Positions 12,435 through 17,790 of a DNA stretch of 17,790 nucleotides are shown here, piece after piece. The stretch covers positions 1 to 17,790 of the forward strand of contig JAKFVJ010000510.1 in the NCBI GenBank assembly GCA_021732245.1, read 5' to 3'. Under the pieces are notes generated by a model that saw only the letters and a program-made list of their open reading frames with translations, was not told the DNA's origin and searched no databases. Each line of letters begins with the position of its first letter. Positions within the stretch are counted from its first letter, which is position 1. A program made the position numbers and the translations under genes. This DNA is from Candidatus Obscuribacterales bacterium (GTDB lineage: Bacteria > Cyanobacteriota > Vampirovibrionia > Obscuribacterales > Obscuribacteraceae).

Positions 12435-14636
12435 GATCTTTGACTTGTTGAATTTGCCTGTCCGGTGAAGATCGCTTTGCTTAAACGTCGGTGTACCCTT
12501 CGCTATCAACCACGTGAGAATATGCCTTGCGTCATCAAGCGACTGATCCGTACCCATCAATTCAAAGGCTGCCTGCGCATGTGGTATTAGCAACTCGCAA
12601 AGGTCTAACGCCTTTTCCATGGTCTCTTTGCTAATAGTCGAGCTGGTTGTACCAAACTCCACTGCATGGCACAGCCCGGCAATTCGTAGAGCTGCTCCTG
12701 GTAGTTTGCCTGTCCAGTCCTGGATGCTTTCTAATGGCTGCCCTTCGCCTTGCTGCGACTCTATGTATTGCGAGAACTGAATCCAGGCAGCTTGGGCTTC
12801 TGGCATAAGCGTTACTATCCGGGGTTGCTCCTGCCCATCAACATCAACCGATGCTTTCATCTCCAAAAGCTTGCTGATCATTGCGTGATAGCTTGCCGAC
12901 TTTGAAGCTGGAATCGTAATACGCTTGGCTACATCACGACTTCCGATGTTGGATTTCGGTAAGCAATACAAGAACCGCGCCAATGTTCCGTTACCGCGAA
13001 ACTTCTTTTTGCTACCTTGCGAGAAATCCCCAATGATTGATGGCTGTACTGCCAATCCAAAGCTCAATGCTGGCTTCTGCAATGTAACTGTCCGGCTACC
13101 TCGATCAACTCGTACAGAGCGTCCAGCATGCCCCTGCAAGAACACATCCAGGTTTACTCTTCCGTCGTTATATAGACCGCCAAGAATTTCAAAGATCCCG
13201 CCTTCGTCACTTAAGACTGACATGCACTCGCGTTGTTCAGCCATCATGCTCTGTAATCTCTCGGGGGTCACATCAGCAGTCCAAAGCCTCGGAGCAACCA
13301 TTGGTTCAGCAAGCCTCATATCAAGGTCCGCGATTTCACTGATATAGGTATTACGTTCACTTACGTCATCGGTCTTAGCTGCTTTCTTTTCCAGCTCTGC
13401 AATCCGACGCTCTAGCACCAATTGCTGAGCGCGATGTTCAGCCATTGTTGGTTTTAATCTTTCAAGTTCTTCTTTTTCCCAGGTGGAGATTGGGGCAGTT
13501 AAGGCTGCTATGACTGCTGTCTTCCTTGATGCTGGCGGCAGTGCGGTGACAGTCCATAGGCTCAGCGGTTCCGTGTAGTCGTCACCATAAGGTGAAACCT
13601 CAATCTTTCTTTGTACGCAAGTTGCAACCGTGGACAGTGCCAACATGACAGCCATGCCGGATGGAGTCTGTGTTGATTGACAAATCGCCTCAACGTATTC
13701 ACTTAATTCTGGGGGTAATAAGCTTGCAGGGATTTCCGGTGTTTCGATATCACCAAACAAGACGGGATCTTCCCACACAATTTCATTTTCACTCTCGGGT
13801 GATTTAGGTGATAAAGGTGATTTAGTAGTTTCACCTTGGTCTGCATTCCATACTTGTGCACGCTCGCACAGCTTGAGTAACTGTTCCTTTGTGCCTCCTG
13901 CCTCAAGCCAGTTGCTAACATCGCCTTTGAGCGGAAGCCCTGGAAGCTCAATTACCTTGACCGGGATTTTGGCTGCGCTTAAAGAAATTGCAACAAGCTC
14001 AGCATGTTGTCGTCCTGGATCATCATTGTCAGGTAGGATTGCAACCAATCCAGCACCCTTAAGACTTGTCGTGTATTCCTCGCGCCATTTACCAGCACCA
14101 CCAGCATTGCATGTAGCAACCACGCCGAGCTTAGTTAGATTGTCGACGTCCTTCTCGCCCTCGGTCACTAAAACAGTCTGCCCATCAAAGCAAGCATCAA
14201 GAACATCAGGGAGCTTGTATAACACTCGTCGAACACCATCCAGCTTCCAGTTCCAACCCCCTGAACCATCAGGACAGCGCTGACGAAAGTCTTTTGGCTG
14301 GTACCTAACAGCTTGATACAGAAGCTTGCCAGTCTCGTCCGTGTAATCATAGACAACCTCAATTTCCTTCTTCGTCTCAATGACGGCGTTACTTGAGCCA
14401 CCCCACAACTGCCGGGCTTTCAGTGCATCAAGGACCGCATCTTGCGAGCAGCCGGCATGGCACTTAAAGACAGGTCTGCCTTTGTATCCGTCCGACACGT
14501 GAAAGCTTTGATGTTGATCTTCGTGTCCAGGGCAATTGGTTAACCAACCATTACTGGTACGCTTTACCTTGCCTAATGCTTTGGCTAGCGCCTCTGCATC
14601 AATACTGTTGCCGCCTCCGGCAATTGTCTGTATCAT
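12432..14636 (-). CDS. Primase-helicase: zinc finger, TOPRIM and DUF3987 domains, C-terminus cut by amber stop
   Basis: The 734-aa product has a CHC2-like zinc finger (C35, H38, C59, C63 in CPGHED and KCHAGC). A TOPRIM domain follows (VLVTEGEKD about 155-163, ILPDNDDPG about 200-208, KGDVSNWL), then a linker with TTKSPLSPKSPE. The DUF3987 ATPase/helicase domain starts about 320, with a Walker A-like ALPPASRKTA at 365-374 and LSDEGGIFE downstream, where D-E is Walker B-like. The Walker A variant lacks the usual Gly, as often in this family. It should prime and unwind DNA for autonomous element replication, like P4 alpha. GAGG lies 10 nt before the ATG. A TAG at codon 735 removes about 41 residues of the final winged helix. 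The catalytic domains remain intact, so partial function is possible. Five minus-strand genes on either side form its operon. Confidence 0.85.
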   Translation of the reverse strand: MIQTIAGGGNSIDAEALAKALGKVKRTSNGWLTNCPGHEDQHQSFHVSDGYKGRPVFKCHAGCSQDAVLDALKARQLWGGSSNAVIETKKEIEVVYDYTDETGKLLYQAVRYQPKDFRQRCPDGSGGWNWKLDGVRRVLYKLPDVLDACFDGQTVLVTEGEKDVDNLTKLGVVATCNAGGAGKWREEYTTSLKGAGLVAILPDNDDPGRQHAELVAISLSAAKIPVKVIELPGLPLKGDVSNWLEAGGTKEQLLKLCERAQVWNADQGETTKSPLSPKSPESENEIVWEDPVLFGDIETPEIPASLLPPELSEYVEAICQSTQTPSGMAVMLALSTVATCVQRKIEVSPYGDDYTEPLSLWTVTALPPASRKTAVIAALTAPISTWEKEELERLKPTMAEHRAQQLVLERRIAELEKKAAKTDDVSERNTYISEIADLDMRLAEPMVAPRLWTADVTPERLQSMMAEQRECMSVLSDEGGIFEILGGLYNDGRVNLDVFLQGHAGRSVRVDRGSRTVTLQKPALSFGLAVQPSIIGDFSQGSKKKFRGNGTLARFLYCLPKSNIGSRDVAKRITIPASKSASYHAMISKLLEMKASVDVDGQEQPRIVTLMPEAQAAWIQFSQYIESQQGEGQPLESIQDWTGKLPGAALRIAGLCHAVEFGTTSSTISKETMEKALDLCELLIPHAQAAFELMGTDQSLDDARHILTWLIAKGTPTFKQSDLHRTGKFNKSKI
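13582..13595. repeat. Back-to-back TCACC/GGTGA pair
   Basis: TCACC-ATAA-GGTGA is a palindrome with 5-bp arms, matching the core of the neighbouring iterons in both orientations. It lies in the primase gene about 200 bp from iteron cluster 2, and codes for the stretch VSPYG. As a single pair it could be chance. Confidence 0.35.
13798..13835. repeat. Array of 9-bp GGTGAT iterons (cluster 2)
   Basis: GGTGATTTA (13798), GGTGATAAA (13807) and GGTGATTTA (13816) are perfectly phased at 9 bp. They are followed by an inverted TTTCACC ending at 13835. They fall in the Ser/Pro/Lys linker of the primase (TTKSPLSPKSP) between TOPRIM and helicase, a flexible stretch able to tolerate such sequence. The consensus of both clusters is GGTGAWWWA. 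Two clusters about 1.6 kb apart parallel the ori/crr organisation of phage P4. Confidence 0.6.
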
Positions 14637-14667
14637 TATTCTTGAACCTCAAAATAAAAGAGTGTGT

Positions 14668-14693
14668 GAAACCGCCTGTGACTGGGCGGTTTC
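14668..14693 (-). terminator. Hairpin between small gene and primase
   Basis: GAAACCGCC (14668-14676) and GGCGGTTTC (14685-14693) form a 9-bp, GC-rich perfect stem with an 8-nt loop. On the minus strand it lies after the 88-aa gene stop and 32 bp before the primase start, followed by a modest T-rich stretch (CTCTTTTATTTT). It may be a terminator or attenuator setting the primase level. On the plus strand the T-tract is weaker. Confidence 0.5.
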
Positions 14694-14696
14694 TTG

Positions 14697-14963
14697 TTAG
14701 TGGTGAAGTTGATTTGTTAGCCGTTGCGGCTGGTGCGAAATCTGGCCATTAATAAGTAAACAGATCTCTCTTAGCTCCGCACGTTTTTTCGCTATCTTTA
14801 AGAGATTGACGTTAAGCGCCTCAGGCGTCGGCGGTGGGCTAATCAAATGAGTGTGTCCTAGCGCATACGCAAACAAGCTGAACTCGACTTTGATCTCATC
14901 CAGCAATTGTTGGAGCACTGCTTTGCGATGTGCCTCAGATGCGAACCAATCCTCATTACTCAT
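14697..14963 (-). CDS. Small helical protein, replication operon, unknown
   Basis: The 88-aa protein has GGGAGA about 8 nt before the ATG. It is charged and mostly helical (AVLQQLLDEIKVEFSLFAYA, then LLKIAKKRAELREICLLI). A proline-rich PPPTPEA sits between the helices. It has no signal peptide or membrane segment, and I recognise no family. It lies between the AlpA/96-aa pair and the primase in the same direction, separated from the primase by a hairpin. An accessory replication or regulatory role is possible. Confidence 0.5.
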   Translation of the reverse strand: MSNEDWFASEAHRKAVLQQLLDEIKVEFSLFAYALGHTHLISPPPTPEALNVNLLKIAKKRAELREICLLINGQISHQPQRLTNQLHH

Positions 14964-15015
14964 TTAACAATCTCCCTAGTTGCAAAGATGGGGGCGACAA
15001 CGCCGCGGCTCTTTC

Positions 15016-15306
15016 TTAGTGTTCTTGAACCGGGCGCCACAGCTCACTGCCTATCAATGGGTTTTTGGAATGATGCACGCCGGCAGCAAGAAGCATTTCG
15101 CGGGCTATACTTTTAAGTCCCCGGTGCAGCTCTGGTGCGTCATCTCCAAGGATCTCGAAACCCTGTAGTCCTTCAACCCTTTCAGCAAATTCAATGAGCT
15201 TATTGCGAAGCAGATCTGCTGCAAGCTTAAAGTGAATTGTGTTTCTCTCAAGTGTGCTACCTGGAATTAGTTCATTTGGCGTTAATGTGTTTGCAACGTT
15301 TTTCAT
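15016..15306 (-). CDS. Small protein directly after AlpA, unknown
   Basis: The 96-aa protein follows the AlpA gene so closely that its SD GGAGGG lies in the last codons of AlpA (GGAGGG then TAG), and the ATG comes 4 nt after that stop. It is acidic and helical (KLAADLLRNKLIEFAERVEG), and a centre with GDDAPELHRGLKSIAREML follows. No HTH or catalytic motif is seen. Probably an accessory gene of the element, co-expressed with the excisionase/regulator. Confidence 0.5.
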   Translation of the reverse strand: MKNVANTLTPNELIPGSTLERNTIHFKLAADLLRNKLIEFAERVEGLQGFEILGDDAPELHRGLKSIAREMLLAAGVHHSKNPLIGSELWRPVQEH

Positions 15307-15310
15307 GCGA

Positions 15311-15526
15311 CTACCCTCCGACCGCGCTAGTGCTTGTCACTTCGCGTTCAGCAAGCCAGGAAAGCAGTTTGATCTTGGGATATCTTATAGACCGCCCAAC
15401 TCGTACAAAGATTGGTCCACCACCGGACCAGCGCATGCGTCTAAACCATGCTGGTGAAAAGCCGCTTAGCTGTGCGGCTTCGGGCTCCGTAAGATACACT
15501 TCGTCCGTCACCTTAGTCTGTATCAT
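15311..15526 (-). CDS. AlpA-type excisionase/regulator (MerR-like HTH)
   Basis: The 71-aa protein shows the AlpA/MerR-like winged HTH: YLTEPEAAQLSGFSPAWFRR with W, then GGPIFVRVGRSIRYPKIKLLSWL. This is the classic sequence pattern of satellite and island AlpA proteins, which activate excision by acting as directionality factor or by switching on the integrase. GAGAGGAG precedes the ATG by 6 nt. It reads into a string of small genes and the primase. A perfect palindrome and another inverted repeat lie 40-80 bp upstream. With the neighbouring integrase this makes a standard int-alpA pair. Its length and domain are complete. The TAG stop is a natural terminator of the frame. Confidence 0.85.
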   Translation of the reverse strand: MIQTKVTDEVYLTEPEAAQLSGFSPAWFRRMRWSGGGPIFVRVGRSIRYPKIKLLSWLAEREVTSTSAVGG

Positions 15527-15567
15527 ATATACTCCTCTCTAGTCGTCGAACCTCAGAGAAGAATACT

Positions 15568-15586
15568 GATTGCGGTTATGGCAATC
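15568..15586. promoter_or_regulatory. Inverted repeat upstream of alpA-type gene
   Basis: GATTGC-GGTTATG-GCAATC has 6-bp perfect arms and a 7-nt centre. It lies 42 bp before the AlpA start, between that gene and the integrase stop. It could be an operator or an RNA hairpin in the AlpA leader. Confidence 0.45.
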
Positions 15587-15590
15587 TATA

Positions 15591-15606
15591 TAATACGAGC
15601 GTATTA
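15591..15606. promoter_or_regulatory. Perfect 16-bp palindrome in the AlpA upstream region
   Basis: TAATACGAGCGTATTA has two 7-bp arms around an AG centre. It lies 65-80 bp before the AlpA start, on the AT-rich stretch (TATTATATAG on the minus strand) likely to hold the -10 element. An overlapping operator for a phage-type repressor, or AlpA autoregulation, is a reasonable reading. No clear -35 was found. Confidence 0.5.
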
Positions 15607-15627
15607 CACTTAGCCGGAAGTGCCCAT

Positions 15628-17001
15628 TTAGGCTGGAATGGTAAGTGCCAAAACATTAGAAACTACTGGATTTTTTCTTAGTGTCTCAATGCCCATGTGC
15701 TCCATAAAGCTGACCTCTATTTTCTGCATTGGTTCACGCAAGCGTTCAACATCAGCCACTATATATCCTGCTGTTACGTCGCCACCGGACTTGTGGTTAA
15801 CCAATCGCTTAAGAGCGTAGTGCGAGATATCCAATCCTTCGGCTATGGTCAGGAATGTCCGACGTAGATCGTGAACCATAAACGTTGGTCCATTATCCTT
15901 GGCTATCTGCTCGATGGCACGCTTTGCTTCAATCAAGTGTCCTGTCTGCCCACCGCCTGGAAATACGTACAGGCTCTCCCGCCTATCGTCTTTCTGTTGA
16001 TGCCTTTCCCAGCGCTCTTGAAGCAATTCCAATATGTGCTGCGGTAGCGGTAGCATGTGCGGCTGCTTGTTTTTCGTATCCTTTATCTCAAGAGTTTTTG
16101 CCTTGAAGTCGATGTTGCTCCATTTGAGACTAGCCGCTTCATTACGTCTCAATCCTGTAAATAAAGTCAGGAGCAGGTAATCACGCATTGTGTCATTAGC
16201 AAGGGCATCGGCACGCTTAAACCAGTCCTTAAGCTCATGAGCCTTGATGACGCTTTGTCGTCTATCTACACGGTTCCAGCCATTAACTTTTGATAGCCGC
16301 TTTACTGGATTACCGGCAGTCCCCACCATTATTGATTTGCCAGTATCGTCTTGATATTTTTCGTCAGCAAAATTAAACAATGCTCTGAGAATGCGCATTA
16401 CCTGATTCGCTTGCGCCTGACCATTCCAATCCTGAGCTTTTCCTTTCTTGCGAGTGTTTGGTGGAATTGAACTCAATTGGTCGTGACGGGCTTCTACCAT
16501 GTCTTTAGTAATAAGCACTATCGGTTTATCCAGCCAGTCGCCTAAGCAGCGATTCAACACCTTCTCGTAGCCATTCAAGGTGCCGGCTTTCAGCTCTCTC
16601 GATTTTGTGTAGTCCTGAAACACCCGACTCAAGGTAACTGATTGAATCAACGCTTCTGCAGCTTGGGCTTTCCTAACTGCCGCATCGTCCGCTTCCCTCC
16701 GTTGCCTTTCGTCATTAGGATTTATTCCTGCGCTCAACCGAGCCAAAAGCTTTATTGCTTCGAGTCGTGCTTGTTCAGCGGTGATAACGCCATGTTCCGC
16801 AATAGTCAAAGTGACAACGGTGCGGGAACCCTTTGGTCGCCTATGGACAATGTAGATCTTCTTACCGCTGGCTGTGATCTTTAAACCGAAGCCTTTTAGT
16901 TCGGCGTCAAAGTATCTGCCGGGTTGGTTCACCGAATCAACAAACCGCTTAGTAATCCGTGACTTCCTTTCTATTTGCTCTTTATTTGCGACGGAATCCA
17001 T
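15628..17001 (-). CDS. int: P4-type tyrosine integrase
   Basis: ATG 17001 (457 aa) is preceded by GAGGAG at 8 nt. The frame continues to 17055, but the added codons lie in the repeat region without an SD. The N-terminus has the DUF4102-like arm-binding fold (FDAELKGFGLKITASGKKIYIV, then VTLTIAEHG). A core-binding domain follows at about 120-220. The catalytic domain keeps R285 (TGLRRNE), K310 (TKNKQP), H377 and R380 (HDLRRT), H403 (LVNHKSG) and Y413 (AGYIVAD). It integrates elements mainly at tRNA 3' ends. The gene lies next to a tRNA-Asn 3' fragment (17177-17218) that would be its attachment scar. It faces AlpA and the primase in the same direction and should be active. Confidence 0.9.
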   Translation of the reverse strand: MDSVANKEQIERKSRITKRFVDSVNQPGRYFDAELKGFGLKITASGKKIYIVHRRPKGSRTVVTLTIAEHGVITAEQARLEAIKLLARLSAGINPNDERQRREADDAAVRKAQAAEALIQSVTLSRVFQDYTKSRELKAGTLNGYEKVLNRCLGDWLDKPIVLITKDMVEARHDQLSSIPPNTRKKGKAQDWNGQAQANQVMRILRALFNFADEKYQDDTGKSIMVGTAGNPVKRLSKVNGWNRVDRRQSVIKAHELKDWFKRADALANDTMRDYLLLTLFTGLRRNEAASLKWSNIDFKAKTLEIKDTKNKQPHMLPLPQHILELLQERWERHQQKDDRRESLYVFPGGGQTGHLIEAKRAIEQIAKDNGPTFMVHDLRRTFLTIAEGLDISHYALKRLVNHKSGGDVTAGYIVADVERLREPMQKIEVSFMEHMGIETLRKNPVVSNVLALTIPA

Positions 17002-17038
17002 TTTGACAACTCCTCTAATTAGTGGCGGATAAATCTCC

Positions 17039-17059
17039 AGCCAACCAATAGCCAACCAA
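17039..17059 (+). repeat. 11-bp-period direct repeat upstream of the P4-type integrase
   Basis: AGCCAACCAA occurs at 17039-17048 and 17050-17059, one near-helical turn apart. It lies just upstream of the integrase start. Tandem sites of this type are used as arm-type binding sites by tyrosine integrases. Confidence 0.55.
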
Positions 17060-17176
17060 CTCCTTAACGGTTTAGCACACGCCGTAAACGAGTGTCAATG
17101 TGAGAATAGGCAGGGCGGATATCTTTTAGCGCTCGATAACGCATGTTAAACGAGCTTAGCTGTCATGGTGTGATGA

Positions 17177-17218
17177 CTGTTAATCACTTGGTCGCTGGTT
17201 CGAATCCAGCCTCGGGAG
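17177..17218 (+). repeat. tRNA-Asn(GTT) 3' fragment, attachment-site scar
   Basis: The stretch matches the 3' half of tRNA-Asn: the anticodon loop CTGTTAA with GTT at 17179-17181, a variable segment, T-stem GCTGG, T-loop TTCGAAT, CCAGC (17194-17210), the acceptor strand CTCGGGA (17211-17217) and the discriminator G. The 5' partner TCCCGAG is not present upstream, and the D-arm and 5' anticodon strand are wrong (A-C mismatch, missing nucleotides). It is not a functional tRNA. It is the copy of the 3' end left by integration, and the intact gene should lie outside the window to the left. Confidence 0.75.
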
Positions 17219-17246
17219 TTTATTGTTAGAGACAAAATACCAATTG

Positions 17247-17265
17247 TGGGACACTGATGGGACAC
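17247..17265 (+). repeat. 11-bp-period direct repeat upstream of the partial integrase
   Basis: TGGGACACT is repeated at 17247 and 17258 with an 11-bp period, the same phasing as the unrelated repeat before the P4-type integrase. It lies 29 bp beyond the tRNA fragment. It is probably an arm-type integrase-binding site of the second element. Confidence 0.55.
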
Positions 17266-17272
17266 TTGAAAA

Positions 17273-17290
17273 GGATGGTTTGTACCATCC
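17273..17290. promoter_or_regulatory. Perfect 7-bp hairpin upstream of the partial integrase
   Basis: GGATGGT-TTGT-ACCATCC has 7-bp perfect arms and a 4-nt loop. It lies 8 bp after the TGGGACACT repeat. It has no T-tract, so it is more likely an operator or recombinase site than a terminator. Confidence 0.45.
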
Positions 17291-17475
17291 AAGGGTCTCA
17301 TCTTGCCTCAGGCAGAAGTCAAAATCCGACTTAAGTCGATGTTTTTAGGACTTCTGTCGAATCCTAGAGAACAAAACTGAGTTACGCCAAGAGTTGGCGT
17401 GTTCAAGGCGTTTGGCAATTTCATATTGCCAGCGTCTCGCTCGATTACCTGGTTTTTTCCTGGAGGTTTAAGTTT

Positions 17476-17790
17476 ATGGGAATTATTGAAAAACGAGTTT
17501 CAAAAGATGGACAAGTTAGGTTCAGAGCCAAGGTTAGGTTAAGAGGCGTTCCGGTTCAGACAGCAACCTTTGGACGCAAAACAGAAGCTAATCACTGGAT
17601 CCAGGACACTGAGTCAGCTATTAGAGATAGGCGGTATTTTCATATGGCCGAATCAAAAAAGCATACTCTGTCCGAACTGATCGATCGGTACATTGAAAAC
17701 GTATTACCGAGAAAGCCGAAGAGCCAAAAGAAGCAAACTAAACAATTGAAATGGTGGAAAAAGAAGCTTGGCGCTTACACCTTAATCGAT
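17476..17790 (+). CDS. Tyrosine integrase of a second element, partial (runs off the window)
   Basis: The first 105 codons are visible. TGGAGG lies 9 nt before the ATG. The protein opens with a short AP2-like or arm-binding beta domain (GIIEKRVSKDGQVRFRAKVR, RGVPVQTATFGRKTEA), then a helix with NHWIQDTESAIRDRRYF, and enters the core-binding domain (TLSELIDRYIENVLPRKP). This is the usual N-terminus of phage and island tyrosine recombinases of about 330-380 aa. The catalytic half lies beyond the window. It transcribes away from the tRNA fragment and from the first integrase, so it belongs to a separate element joined at the same site. Confidence 0.8.
   Translation, partial: MGIIEKRVSKDGQVRFRAKVRLRGVPVQTATFGRKTEANHWIQDTESAIRDRRYFHMAESKKHTLSELIDRYIENVLPRKPKSQKKQTKQLKWWKKKLGAYTLID

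Larger units (their letters stand above)
17002..17475. promoter_or_regulatory. Recombination region between two integrase genes
   Basis: There is no gene in these 474 bp. From left to right I see a direct repeat AGCCAACCAA (17039, 17050), a repeated TAAACGAG (17085, 17147), an inverted GCTCG/CGAGC (17131-17155), the tRNA-Asn fragment, a direct repeat TGGGACAC (17247, 17258), and a GGATGGT-TTGT-ACCATCC hairpin (17273-17290). An inverted CAGAAGTC/GACTTCTG (17313-17356) and an ACGCCAA-GAG-TTGGCGT hairpin (17384-17400) follow. The density of paired and phased sites fits integrase and directionality-factor binding, with divergent promoters for both integrases. Confidence 0.55.

Noticed and set aside
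13873..14283. 136-codon plus-strand frame over the primase gene
   Set aside because: It is a shadow of the TOPRIM region. The minus strand holds recognised domains.
12306..14636. Global TAG reassignment in this element
   Set aside because: TAG ends the AlpA-type, Panacea and secreted Cys-motif genes with normal gene junctions right after, so a local event in the primase is more likely.
17002..17055. N-terminal extension of the P4-type integrase to 17055
   Set aside because: It runs through a direct repeat, has no SD, and ATG 17001 has GAGGAG at good spacing.
17101..17218. Complete functional tRNA-Asn
   Set aside because: The 5' acceptor strand TCCCGAG and a proper D-arm are absent and the anticodon stem is mismatched. 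Only the 3' half matches.

Overview
The window reads as a bacterial accessory region: an integrated, satellite- or plasmid-like element with defence-type cargo. It is not a housekeeping locus. The host cannot be fixed from the sequence. Base composition is moderate, Shine-Dalgarno (SD) sites are strong, and there are several Sec-type signal peptides and a secreted TPR-plus-matrixin-type protease. These fit a Gram-negative-type bacterium. The TPR/matrixin combination reminds me of Melainabacteria/Obscuribacterales, but this is a weak guess. TAG, TAA and TGA are all used as stops.

Left part (1-8881), mostly cargo. A small phage terminase-small-subunit-like HTH protein (288-755, +) follows a repeat-rich leader. 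It converges on a broken ParB-like fragment. Next come minus-strand genes: a small exported protein, a protein with PD-(D/E)XK-like motifs, an AlbA_2/Schlafen-type protein, and a small secreted Cys-motif protein. The last three are closely spaced and probably form an operon. A repeat-bearing 380-bp spacer and a 94-aa hydrophobic protein follow. Then comes a translationally coupled pair: a membrane GAF-like protein and a Panacea (SocA-like) antitoxin-domain protein. Diverging from this pair is a 547-aa protein with a methyltransferase-like core, then a secreted TPR-matrixin metallopeptidase.

Middle (8883-11555). A 666-aa protein contains two successive tyrosine-recombinase units. The first has lost catalytic residues and the second is intact. 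A short gene lies directly downstream. The spacer upstream of the recombinase holds a 16-bp palindrome, a tandem repeat and a possible tiny HTH ORF.

Right part (11556-17218), a mobile-element core all on the minus strand: P4-type integrase, AlpA-type excisionase/regulator, two small genes, a TOPRIM/DUF3987 primase-helicase and two small downstream genes. The primase-helicase gene carries an in-frame amber stop, with 41 more conserved-looking codons after it. Clusters of 9-bp GGTGA-type iterons lie inside the primase gene and inside the gene below it, and they resemble the alpha-protein iterons of satellite phage P4. The integrase sits next to a 3' fragment of a tRNA-Asn(GTT) gene, a typical attachment scar. 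Immediately beyond it, a third tyrosine recombinase starts on the plus strand and runs off the window, which suggests two elements stacked at one tRNA site.

Together, integrase, AlpA, primase-helicase with iterons and a possible terS look like a phage-satellite (P4/PICI-like) plan carrying candidate anti-phage genes. This is an inference from gene content. No capsid, portal or large terminase gene is present.
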